This document shows positions 55,105 to 63,423 of a stretch of 64,000 nucleotides of DNA, in pieces (within the stretch, counting starts at the first letter, position 1; each line of letters starts with the position of its first letter). A program made the translations under genes and the position numbers. A model generated the notes under the pieces. It made no database searches, had not been told where the DNA came from, and worked only from the letters and a program-made list of their open reading frames with translations. This DNA comes from an uncultured Flavobacteriaceae bacterium (lineage in GTDB: Bacteria; Bacteroidota; Bacteroidia; Flavobacteriales; Flavobacteriaceae): the NCBI GenBank assembly GCA_947489085.1, contig CANLCJ010000018.1:1-64000 (forward strand), read 5' to 3'.

Positions 55105-55643
55105 AAGAAGCCATTTCCCGAGCAAAAAAAAACGACCAAAAAGCCTTTAACTATTTAGTTGAAACTTACTGGGATGCTGTGTACGGATTTCAATTAAAAC
55201 GTGTTAAAAACGAAAACGACGCAGAGGATATTACCATACAATCTTTTTCCAGAGCTTTCGATAAGATTCATAGTTTTGATAGCAAATACAAATTTAAGAC
55301 ATGGCTTATTACCATCTCAAAAAATATACATATAGATTTGCTGCGGAAGGAAAAACACAGCATAGCACAAGACATATCTAATGAAGATAGCGGTGCTTTT
55401 CAAGTTATGGATGAAACCCCTTCTATAGAAGATCGGCTTATTACAGAACAAAATTTAGCCAAACTGTTAAGAGATATAAAAAAGCTAAAACCACATTACC
55501 AACAAATTATTAATTTACGGTACTTCCAAGAGTTAAGTTATAAGGAAATAGCAACAGAACTCGATGCGCCTATGACGAATGTAAAAGTGAAATTACTTCG
55601 CGCCAAAAAATTACTGGCAGAGATTATTACAAATCAAAAATGA
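55095..55643 (+). CDS. ECF sigma factor with TTG start inside a GT2/Nramp-like operon
   Basis: A 182-residue ECF sigma factor with region 2 (AFNYLVETYWDAVYGFQL, AEDITIQSFSRAFDKI) and region 4 (HYQQIINLRYFQELSYKEIA, LDAPMTNVKVKLLRAKKLL). The start is TTG at 55095, inside the last codons of the GT2 gene; an in-frame TAA is 6 bp upstream and no ATG is suitable. Overlaps are 10 bp with the GT2 gene and 4 bp (ATGA) with the transporter gene. No anti-sigma gene is next to it. Confidence 0.9.
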   Translation: MEIEEAISRAKKNDQKAFNYLVETYWDAVYGFQLKRVKNENDAEDITIQSFSRAFDKIHSFDSKYKFKTWLITISKNIHIDLLRKEKHSIAQDISNEDSGAFQVMDETPSIEDRLITEQNLAKLLRDIKKLKPHYQQIINLRYFQELSYKEIATELDAPMTNVKVKLLRAKKLLAEIITNQK

Positions 55644-56884
55644 TAGGTAAACTTAAACATCTTGGCCCAGGGCTTTTGTTTGCAGGCGCAGCCATAGGCG
55701 TATCGCATTTAGTGCAATCTACCAGAGCAGGAGCCGATTTTGGATTAGGGCTCGTGTGGGCATTGGTATTCGTTACATTATTTAAGTACCCTTTTTTTCA
55801 ATATGGCCCGAGATACGCAGCTGCAACAGGAGAAAGCCTTTTAGAAGGCTATAAAAAACTAGGTAAAACTACATTATTAGCATATTACGCCATTACTTTT
55901 GGTACTATGTTCGTAATACAAATGGCTGTAACTATAGTAACGGCAGGTATTGCATCCTCTTTGTTTTTTGAATTTCCGTCATTTCATTTAGGCTCATTTA
56001 TACTTAGTAGCGTTCAAATATGGTCTGTGCTTATATTATGTATTTGTTTTCTCATACTCATATTTGGACGATATACGCTTTTAGATAAACTTATGAAACT
56101 GATAATTATAACGCTTTCCATAAGTACTATTGTAGCTGTAAGTATGGCGCTAATTAAACATGAGACTCCGTTAGCATTTACGCAAGTGTTGCCAGAAACG
56201 TCATTGCAGATAGCATTTTTAATAGCATTTATGGGATGGATGCCAGGGCCTATGGACATTTCGGTATGGCATTCGTTGTGGACCATAGAAAAAAAGAAAA
56301 CACAAAATGCATTTTCACCTAAAAAAGCAATCTTCGATTTTAATGTGGGCTATTTTAGTACCATTATTTTGGGTATAGGTTTTTTGCTTTTAGGCGCTTT
56401 AGTAATGTATAACAGTGGCGAAACCTTTAGCAACTCTGCGGGCTTGTTTGCAAAACAGCTTATCAATATGTACACCTCTAGTATGGGTAACTGGGCCTAC
56501 GTTATTATTGGCATAGCTGCTTTTACTACAATGTTTAGTACAACACTTACTACCTTAGATGCGTCTCCAAGATCGATGCACAAAACAACCGAATTGCTAC
56601 TAAATAAGACTTTCAAATCTGGATACACGCTGTGGATGTTAGCCCTGTGTTTAGGTACAGTTATCATCTTCTTGTTTTTAGCTTCAGAGATGGGTGTGCT
56701 TATTAAAATAGCAACCATTTTATCTTTTATTACAGCGCCCTTTTATGCTATAATTAATTACATTTTAATATCGAGCAAGCATACACCTAAAAAGTGGCAC
56801 CCTACAAAAAGCCTTCACATTTTAAGTTGGATAGGTATTGCATTTTTAATTGGTTTTAGCCTTTGGTACATAAGTACGCTTTAA
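55640..56884 (+). CDS. Nramp-superfamily transporter lacking the DPGN metal motif
   Basis: A 414-residue membrane protein with about eleven hydrophobic segments arranged as in Nramp. TM1 starts [27 protein letters not shown]. In canonical Nramp this place has DPGN, whose Asp and Asn bind the metal; here it reads GVSH. The TM6 site is [11 protein letters not shown] (about 200-210), where Nramp has an A-M-V-M-P-H pattern. The change suggests a different cation or substrate, or the Mg-like NRMT subgroup; function is unproven. It overlaps the sigma gene by 4 bp (ATGA) and is the last gene of the operon, followed by lipA 47 bp later with its own -7 element. Confidence 0.85.
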   Translation: MIGKLKHLGPGLLFAGAAIGVSHLVQSTRAGADFGLGLVWALVFVTLFKYPFFQYGPRYAAATGESLLEGYKKLGKTTLLAYYAITFGTMFVIQMAVTIVTAGIASSLFFEFPSFHLGSFILSSVQIWSVLILCICFLILIFGRYTLLDKLMKLIIITLSISTIVAVSMALIKHETPLAFTQVLPETSLQIAFLIAFMGWMPGPMDISVWHSLWTIEKKKTQNAFSPKKAIFDFNVGYFSTIILGIGFLLLGALVMYNSGETFSNSAGLFAKQLINMYTSSMGNWAYVIIGIAAFTTMFSTTLTTLDASPRSMHKTTELLLNKTFKSGYTLWMLALCLGTVIIFLFLASEMGVLIKIATILSFITAPFYAIINYILISSKHTPKKWHPTKSLHILSWIGIAFLIGFSLWYISTL

Positions 56885-56906
56885 GTAAAATTAAAATAAT
56901 ACTTTG

Positions 56907-56914
56907 TATCTTTG
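56907..56914 (+). promoter_or_regulatory. Candidate -7 element TATCTTTG for lipA
   Basis: An exact consensus match 17 bp before the lipA ATG. It lies inside the longer open frame from 56863 and supports the later start. Confidence 0.55.
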
Positions 56915-56931
56915 CAACTCAATTCTCAGCC

Positions 56932-57810
56932 ATGCAAAAAGAAGTTATTTCTAAGCCACTACCAGAACGACAAGCCAAGCCAAAATGGCTACGCGTAAAG
57001 CTTCCTACAGGAAAAAAATACACAGAATTAAGAGGTTTGGTCGATAAGTATAAATTGAACACGATTTGTACTTCAGGAAGTTGTCCTAATATGGGAGAAT
57101 GTTGGGGAGAGGGTACAGCAACTTTTATGATTTTAGGTAATGTATGTACACGTTCTTGCGGATTTTGTGGGGTTAAAACAGGGCGTCCTGAAACTGTAGA
57201 TTGGGACGAACCAGAAAAGGTAGCACGCTCTATAAAGCTAATGAATATAAAGCATGCCGTACTAACTAGTGTTGATAGAGATGATTTGAAAGATATGGGA
57301 AGCATTATGTGGGCAGAAACTGTAAATGCAGTTCGACGAATGAACCCTAATACAACCTTAGAAACTCTAATACCAGATTTTCAAGGCATAGAACGCCATA
57401 TCGATAGAATAGTAAGCGTGGCACCAGAAGTTGTATCTCACAACATAGAAACGGTTAAGCGACTTACAAGAGAAGTACGCATACAAGCTAAATACGAAAG
57501 AAGTATGCATGTTTTAAAGTATTTGAAACAACAAGGGCAAAGACGTACCAAATCTGGGATAATGCTCGGTTTAGGAGAAACAAGAGAAGAGGTAATAGAA
57601 ACGCTACACGATTTAAGAACAAATGATGTAGATGTGGTTACCATTGGGCAGTATTTACAGCCAACAAAAAGACATTTACCAGTTAAACAGTTTATAACCC
57701 CAGAACAATTTGATGAGTTTAAAGCCATTGGTTTAGAGTTAGGATTTAGACACGTAGAAAGTAGCGCACTAGTGCGTTCTTCATATAAAGCCCAAAAGCA
57801 CATAAACTAA
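56932..57810 (+). CDS. lipA: Lipoyl synthase
   Basis: A 292-residue radical SAM enzyme that inserts two sulfurs into octanoyl-carrier protein to make lipoyl groups. The auxiliary cluster motif is [12 protein letters not shown] near residue 44. The radical SAM motif is CTRSCGFC near residue 72. The C-terminal segment [11 protein letters not shown] contains the conserved Ser that ligates the auxiliary cluster. The start is the ATG at 56932 ([10 protein letters not shown]), because the frame upstream runs through the end of the transporter gene and a -7 element. lipB is not in this window. Confidence 0.96.
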   Translation: MQKEVISKPLPERQAKPKWLRVKLPTGKKYTELRGLVDKYKLNTICTSGSCPNMGECWGEGTATFMILGNVCTRSCGFCGVKTGRPETVDWDEPEKVARSIKLMNIKHAVLTSVDRDDLKDMGSIMWAETVNAVRRMNPNTTLETLIPDFQGIERHIDRIVSVAPEVVSHNIETVKRLTREVRIQAKYERSMHVLKYLKQQGQRRTKSGIMLGLGETREEVIETLHDLRTNDVDVVTIGQYLQPTKRHLPVKQFITPEQFDEFKAIGLELGFRHVESSALVRSSYKAQKHIN

Positions 57811-57892
57811 GCAAGGTTTTAATAAAATTTAACAAAAAAACTTAAGTCCTCTGGGATAAATATTTATATTTACCCCTCCATATGATGCTAAA

Positions 57893-60127
57893 ATGTTTCT
57901 AAAAAAACAATACATAGTCATTGTTTTGATATTTATATCAATTCGATTAGTTTCTCAAAATGCTATTGAGAAAGACCCTGAGATCATACAAAATAATATA
58001 GATTACCGAATTGCTAAGTCTGAAAAGGATATTGAAAACTTTAATTACTTCGAAGCACAAAAAACACTAGACGAAGCTTTAGAGTTTGCTAAGAACGCTA
58101 ACAGTAAAAAATCCATAGGCTTAATATATGCTACCAAAGGACGTCTGCACCTTATTATCGAAGAGTTTGACGAGGCTATTAAATTTTTGAATAAAGCTGT
58201 AGAAATGCAGCGAATTACTAGTGATGGAGAGAATTTAGGAAAGTCTTATAAAACGTTTGGAGACGTTTACATGGCTAAGAAAAATATACCATTGGCTTTA
58301 GACTCTTATCGCGCCGCTAAAACTAAATTTCAAGAAGAAGGATTGCAGGCAGAATTAGCCGAAACATTATTGTCTGAAGGCAATACTTATATGTATGCCG
58401 CAAAATACGATATGGCTAGAGCATTAATAGAGGAAGCAATAGCCATAGCTAGAAAAGAAGAACTTACCATCACTTTAAGTAGTGCTTTGATTAGTCATGG
58501 AAAAATACATAATGTCTTAAAAGAATACGATAAGGCCTTTAGTTTGGCTAAAGAAGGGTTAGATATAGCTGTAAAGAATCGAGCATATAACATAAAAAGC
58601 AAAGGCTTTTTAGCACTAAGTTGTATAACGGAGAATCGAAAAAATTTCAAATTAGCGAATACTTATCTAAAAAAGCACATTTGGTTAAACGATTCTATAG
58701 ACGATATAAAACGTGCCAATTTATCTCCTGAAATTAGAAAGCAGTTTTTATTAGCGGAACAAAATAAAGATTTAGAAAAAAGTAAAGCAGAACTAGAAAA
58801 GGCAAACAATAAGAATGATTTAGGCACCCTGATTTCTATTTTAAGTGTGGCTTTGATAACAATATTATCCTTATTAACGCTATCGCTTTATAAGAACAAC
58901 AATATTAGGCTTAAAACCAATAATGTGCTTCATAAAAAAAATAATGAACTTATTATTGCTAAGGAAAAAGCAGAACTGGCCTCTAGAACAAAGGCAAACT
59001 TTTTATCTACTGTAACACATGAGCTTAGAACACCACTTTACGCTGTAACGGGCTTGAGTAATATGCTTTTAGATGAAGACCCTAAACCAGAACAGGTACA
59101 GCATTTAAAGTCCTTAAAATTTTCTGGTGACTATCTGCTTACCTTTATTAACGATATACTTCAAATCAATAAGATAGAAGCAAATAAAGTAGAAGTAGAG
59201 CCAGAACCATTTAATTTAAAGAAGAAAATAAACAACATTATTTTAGCTTTAAATAATTCAGCATCAGATAATAATGCGGCCATTCATTTTGAATATGATA
59301 AGGATTTACCAGAGAACTTTGTAGCAGATCAATTAAAAATATCTCAAATTTTAATAAACCTTGTAGGAAACTCTATAAAGTTTACCAAAGATGGCGATAT
59401 CTGGATTCGTGTTTATAAAATAGGACAAGAAGGCAACATGTATGAATTGCGTTTTGAAGTAGAAGACAACGGTATAGGCATTTCTAAAGAAAAACAAGAA
59501 AATATGTTCGAAAGTTTTTCTCAAGGTTCCATTCAAATAAACCGCAAATATGGCGGTACAGGCTTAGGGCTATCTATAGTAAAAGGATTGATAGATATTT
59601 TAAAAGGTAAAATTTATTTGCAAAGCAATTTAGGTAAGGGTACTACATTTTTCTTTGAGATTCCTTTAGAATATAACAGAGCAAAAGAAAAGGCAGCCGA
59701 AGAAGAAGAAAATACTATTGAAGTGAGGCCAGACATAGATTTAAGTAAGGTGAAAATTTTAGTTGTAGAAGACAACAAAATAAACCAAATGATTACCAAG
59801 AAGATCTTAACTAAAATGGGACTTCATTGTGAGATTGTAGATAACGGCGAAGCTGCTGTAGATAGCATTAAGGCTAATACATACGATATTGTTTTAATGG
59901 ATATACACATGCCAGGGATTAGCGGTATGGAAGCAACAAAAATAGTGAGAACTTTTAATGAGGAACTCACAATATTCGCGCTTACAGCAGTAACGATAGA
60001 AGATAAAATGCAAGAGTTCGAAGAGGCTGGTTTTACAGATATTATACCTAAACCATTCAAGCAAGAAGAATTTGAAAAGAAACTTTTCAATGCCTTATCT
60101 AATAAGTCTAATAACACTTCAGCATAA
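57893..60127 (+). CDS. Hybrid histidine kinase with TPR sensor domain
   Basis: A 744-residue protein with a signal-like N-terminus (about 1-21, ending RLVSQ), a TPR sensor region of several repeats (about 35-290), a transmembrane segment (about 312-333) and a coiled linker. Next come HisKA with His376 (VTHELRTPL), HATPase (NLVGNSIKFT, GGTGLGLSIVKGL) and a receiver domain with Asp670 (IVLMDIHMPG) and the KPF lysine. The phosphorelay ends in the receiver; no DNA-binding domain is present, so an external HPt or regulator is expected. It converges with lpxK with an 8-bp gap. Confidence 0.93.
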   Translation: MFLKKQYIVIVLIFISIRLVSQNAIEKDPEIIQNNIDYRIAKSEKDIENFNYFEAQKTLDEALEFAKNANSKKSIGLIYATKGRLHLIIEEFDEAIKFLNKAVEMQRITSDGENLGKSYKTFGDVYMAKKNIPLALDSYRAAKTKFQEEGLQAELAETLLSEGNTYMYAAKYDMARALIEEAIAIARKEELTITLSSALISHGKIHNVLKEYDKAFSLAKEGLDIAVKNRAYNIKSKGFLALSCITENRKNFKLANTYLKKHIWLNDSIDDIKRANLSPEIRKQFLLAEQNKDLEKSKAELEKANNKNDLGTLISILSVALITILSLLTLSLYKNNNIRLKTNNVLHKKNNELIIAKEKAELASRTKANFLSTVTHELRTPLYAVTGLSNMLLDEDPKPEQVQHLKSLKFSGDYLLTFINDILQINKIEANKVEVEPEPFNLKKKINNIILALNNSASDNNAAIHFEYDKDLPENFVADQLKISQILINLVGNSIKFTKDGDIWIRVYKIGQEGNMYELRFEVEDNGIGISKEKQENMFESFSQGSIQINRKYGGTGLGLSIVKGLIDILKGKIYLQSNLGKGTTFFFEIPLEYNRAKEKAAEEEENTIEVRPDIDLSKVKILVVEDNKINQMITKKILTKMGLHCEIVDNGEAAVDSIKANTYDIVLMDIHMPGISGMEATKIVRTFNEELTIFALTAVTIEDKMQEFEEAGFTDIIPKPFKQEEFEKKLFNALSNKSNNTSA

Positions 60128-60135
60128 TTAATTTT

Positions 60136-61146
60136 CTAGAGCGTTTTGGTAATATAGTTTTCTAAACACATTTTAAAAGTATCTGGAGCATCTATATTTA
60201 TCGTTATTGGCAAGTAAAAAAGCTTGTTTTCAAGATTTTTATATTTGCGAAGCCTCATAAAATCTTTTTCGGTAGTTAATATCTTTTCTTTGGTTTTAAA
60301 AAGCGCAATATCTGTATCGTTAAATTCGTAATGGTCTTTGTAGTTTAAGTGGTCAAAATCTAAACCTTTATGCTTTAAAAAAGAAACCAGAGGGCTGGCA
60401 TTGGCAATGCCAGTTACCAAAGTAAAATTATTAAAGGTTTTAAGTGCTATGTGCAAAGATTTAGAGTGTATCGTTTCGGCATAAGTTATAGTGCTAAAAA
60501 ACACATGTTGGTGTTTTAAAGGCGCAATAGCACTACGGTAGGCAGCTTTATCTTCTAAGGACATTGTGTCAGGACACTTTGTAACCACAATAACATCTGC
60601 ACGTTTACTTCCATTTTTAGGTTCTCTTAAGTCTCCAGTAGGTAGCATTATATCCTTAAAATAAGGATTGTTAAAAGTTGTGAGTAAGATGTTGAAACCA
60701 GCAGTAACCCTTCGGTGTTGAAATGCATCATCTAATAGTATAATTTGAGGCTTCTTTTGTAGTTTTAAGAGTTGTTTAATGCCGTTTACACGATCACCAT
60801 CAACAGCTACAGATATCGAATTTTTAAATTTATTGTAAAATTGATAAGGTTCATCACCTAGAGTTCGTGCAGATGAAGAAGTGCTTGCCAATTGAAAGCC
60901 CTTTGTGCTTCTCTTGTAACCACGGCTTAGTGTCGCTAGTGTGTACTTATCATTTAATAGCCTAATTAAATACTCAATCATGGGTGTTTTACCCGTGCCA
61001 CCAACACTGAGATTACCTACGCAAATTACAGGCAAATCAAATTTAGTAGATTGTTTGATCTTTAAATCAAATAATAAATTTCTAATTCTGGTAACGCAAT
61101 AGTAAACAGGTACAATTGGAAATAGTAGTATTCGAATCCATTTCAT
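60136..61146 (-). CDS. lpxK: Tetraacyldisaccharide 4'-kinase
   Basis: A 336-residue kinase that phosphorylates the 4' position of the lipid A precursor at the inner membrane. A hydrophobic N-terminal helix (MKWIRILLFPIVPVYYCVTR) is followed by the P-loop GNLSVGGTGKTP, ILLDDAFQHRRV with the family's DDxxQH, and VVVTKCP. The start is the ATG at 61144-61146; a further ATG five codons upstream is possible. In relatives lpxK usually lies next to the Nif3-family gene; here the collagen-like lipoprotein gene intervenes. Confidence 0.95.
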   Translation of the reverse strand: MKWIRILLFPIVPVYYCVTRIRNLLFDLKIKQSTKFDLPVICVGNLSVGGTGKTPMIEYLIRLLNDKYTLATLSRGYKRSTKGFQLASTSSSARTLGDEPYQFYNKFKNSISVAVDGDRVNGIKQLLKLQKKPQIILLDDAFQHRRVTAGFNILLTTFNNPYFKDIMLPTGDLREPKNGSKRADVIVVTKCPDTMSLEDKAAYRSAIAPLKHQHVFFSTITYAETIHSKSLHIALKTFNNFTLVTGIANASPLVSFLKHKGLDFDHLNYKDHYEFNDTDIALFKTKEKILTTEKDFMRLRKYKNLENKLFYLPITINIDAPDTFKMCLENYITKTL

Positions 61147-61270
61147 TTTAATCAAAAACAATTAGAGCATTGTGCATGTATCAAGCACGAAATATAATAA
61201 ACAATTATCAGTCTGGCGTACTAAATTCCAAAAGGGTTTTAACTTACCCTTATTAAGATGATAAAAAACA

Positions 61271-61308
61271 AAAAAAGGAAGTTAATTGACCAATTAACTT
61301 CCTTTTTT
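61271..61308 (-). terminator. Strong bidirectional intrinsic terminator
   Basis: AAAAAAGGAAGTTAATTG (61271-61288) and its exact complement (61291-61308) form an 18-bp stem with a 2-base centre, with T6 tails both ways. It ends the collagen-like lipoprotein gene and isolates lpxK. Confidence 0.9.
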
Positions 61309-61353
61309 TAAGACTAACTATGGTGTTTTTTATTTACAAATCAAGATTTAAGA

Positions 61354-63078
61354 TTAACGAAAAAATTCAACAAAATTACCATTGGACGATAATGTTTGGA
61401 TATCTTCTAAACCTTCTTCCGTTGGGCTTTCCTCTTCTTCAATAATAATAACTTTATTTGTTAGTGGAGGCGTAATAGATACAAAATGCGCCAATAAATT
61501 ATCTATAACCATGCTGGGTAAATTGTTTCCAGAAATAGTGAATTGAAAAAGAAAGTTTTGCAATTCAGAAAAATCAATGTCTGATAAAGTTCTATTTCTA
61601 ATAATGCTTATATCTCCGCTAGTGCTAATTAATGAAGGGAAGTTTAGAGAGGTTAAAGATGCATTGTTTTCAATTACAAACAATTCAACTGGATTTCGGC
61701 TAGCAACAGTTTCCAACAGAGGAAAAGCAACAGTGGTAAGTGCTGCATTTTCTCTAATAGTAACAGCCGAAATGTTTATGAAATTGATGAAGTTTAAGGA
61801 GCGAATTGCGTTGTTGTTTCTTATATCAATTCTTTCCAGATTTAGTGTGTTGTTAATTTGAGTATCAACAACAATGGCCTCCAATCTTGGATTGTTACTT
61901 ATATTTAAATTACCACTAAAAGTGGTTAACAATGGTAAACTATAGCGTTCTAAATTAGAGTTATTGTTGATGGATAGACCGCCGCCATTACCCGAGGGCG
62001 TGGTAATTATAGTTTCATTAGTTTGAGGTGTAAAATTTCCAATTGACGATAGTTGAGGTATTTCAAAAGACCCCAAATTATCATTGTCGGATATGGATAA
62101 ACTGTTTACTCGTTCCAGCTCAGGAAAACTCAATTCCGTTAAGCTATTGTTAAAGCTAAAGCCCAGTCCCTCCGCATTAGAAATGGAGGGTAGTGCAATA
62201 GAAACCATGGCCGATCCTGAAATACTAAAATCTAAAACATCAGTCAAAGAATCAAAATTTATGGCAGTTAGGGCATCGTTGCGAAAAATATCTATTCTTC
62301 CAAAGGCCTCCAGTCGGGATATATCAATAAATTCTAAACGAGGGTTATTACTAATAAATATTGAAGTTTCAAAATCTATTAAACCAGATTCTAAACTTAT
62401 TAAGCCTAAACTAGTTAAGTTGTCATTGCTATCAATAAATATGTTTGTTGCGTCGGCTAATAGAGGAAAATCAATATTGGCTAGATTATTGTTACGTTCA
62501 ATAGTTAAATCCAGATTTTCTTCTAGAAGCGGTAAATCAATATCATTTAAATCGCGATTGTCTAGAATACTTATTGCGTTAGCGAACATTAACATAGGAG
62601 CTTCAATGGTGGCTAAAGCCTCATTGGAAGTAACTTGCATGGAGGTAACAATTGTTTCCAAATTTGGAAAACTCACCGAGCGCAATTGGTCGTTATTTCG
62701 TATTTCTATTTCGACAGCTTCCGATATTTCCGATAAATCAACTGTTGTTAGCGTTGTAGTGTTTTGTATTAAAATAAATTGGGTGTTGATTCCAACACTT
62801 CTATCGATTTTAGAGATAGCCTCTTGATCTGTTATGTCTCCAGATAATACTAGAAACGTAACACCTCCGTTAGAGCCATCTTCGCCGTCAATTCCATCCA
62901 CACCATCAATACCGTCTTCGCCGTCTGTACCATTTTCGCCATTTTGTCCGTTCGTGCCATTAATACCATCTACACCATCTACGCCGTCTTGTCCATCCGA
63001 ACCATCTTCAGGGCTACATGCGGATAAGGTAATAATGGTAATTATTAAAAAAAGTACTTTAAATAAATTTGGATTCAT
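61354..63078 (-). CDS. Surface lipoprotein with collagen-like stalk and receptor-L/LRR-like repeats
   Basis: A 574-residue lipoprotein (lipobox TLSAC, Cys21, followed by SPED, an acid-rich stretch that resembles Bacteroidota lipoprotein export signals). Residues 26-71 are about fifteen perfect Gly-X-Asp/Asn triplets (GVDGVDGINGTNG and so on), a collagen-like stalk with no proline. From about 75 to 545 come about twenty 22-24-residue repeats of the form I-x-I-x-x-N-x-x-L-x-x-I-x-x-P-x-L (for example LTIERNNNLANIDFPLL), like receptor L domains or leucine-rich solenoids. The tail is acidic (EEEESPTEEGLED). Predicted to sit on the cell surface and bind something through the solenoid, by inference. 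It has its own terminator and lies between lpxK and a Nif3-family gene. Confidence 0.8.
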   Translation of the reverse strand: MNPNLFKVLFLIITIITLSACSPEDGSDGQDGVDGVDGINGTNGQNGENGTDGEDGIDGVDGIDGEDGSNGGVTFLVLSGDITDQEAISKIDRSVGINTQFILIQNTTTLTTVDLSEISEAVEIEIRNNDQLRSVSFPNLETIVTSMQVTSNEALATIEAPMLMFANAISILDNRDLNDIDLPLLEENLDLTIERNNNLANIDFPLLADATNIFIDSNDNLTSLGLISLESGLIDFETSIFISNNPRLEFIDISRLEAFGRIDIFRNDALTAINFDSLTDVLDFSISGSAMVSIALPSISNAEGLGFSFNNSLTELSFPELERVNSLSISDNDNLGSFEIPQLSSIGNFTPQTNETIITTPSGNGGGLSINNNSNLERYSLPLLTTFSGNLNISNNPRLEAIVVDTQINNTLNLERIDIRNNNAIRSLNFINFINISAVTIRENAALTTVAFPLLETVASRNPVELFVIENNASLTSLNFPSLISTSGDISIIRNRTLSDIDFSELQNFLFQFTISGNNLPSMVIDNLLAHFVSITPPLTNKVIIIEEEESPTEEGLEDIQTLSSNGNFVEFFR

Positions 63079-63423
63079 GATAATATTTTTTTGATTTTAA
63101 TAAATTCTAAGAACTATTGAAATAGCTATTCAATTTCTTGTTAACGTCAAATAAAGTCATTTAAACCGATTTCAGCAAGCTTTTAAATGTTTTATAGATG
63201 TAATTTCATTTAAATACGTAAGATTATTTGTTGTATTACGATAAAAGCATACGGACGATTCCACAATACACAGAAATCCTCAATAATTTGTAAAGCTTGT
63301 ATTTAGTACCGTAAAGAGTCTTTTTAAAGATAATTATCTAATAAAGTACTCTTAGAGTTAAACTAAAACATCTTAAAGTATCTGGTTTGAATTATATTTG
63401 ATATCTATTAAATTTCAAAAAGA
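63079..63423. other. 345-bp divergent intergenic region
   Basis: No gene or RNA was found. It carries the inverted repeat at 63116-63134 near the lipoprotein gene and an exact -7 match TATATTTG at 63393-63400 (plus strand), 23 bp before the Nif3-family start. The rest is AT-rich. Confidence 0.4.
63116..63134. repeat. Inverted repeat upstream of the collagen-like lipoprotein gene
   Basis: ATTGAA-A-TAGCTA-TTCAAT is a palindrome interrupted by one base, 38-56 bp before the lipoprotein ATG. It could be an operator or a leader hairpin. Confidence 0.35.

Noticed and set aside
56919..57305. 128-codon minus-strand frame opposite lipA, with a similar one at 57438-57803
   Set aside because: Both are antisense to the strongly conserved lipA coding sequence and resemble no family.
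62084..62827. 247-codon open frame on the plus strand
   Set aside because: It is antisense to the repeat region of the collagen-like lipoprotein gene. Its Ser/Lys/Leu-rich translation reflects the reverse of the Asn/Leu repeat codons and resembles no family.
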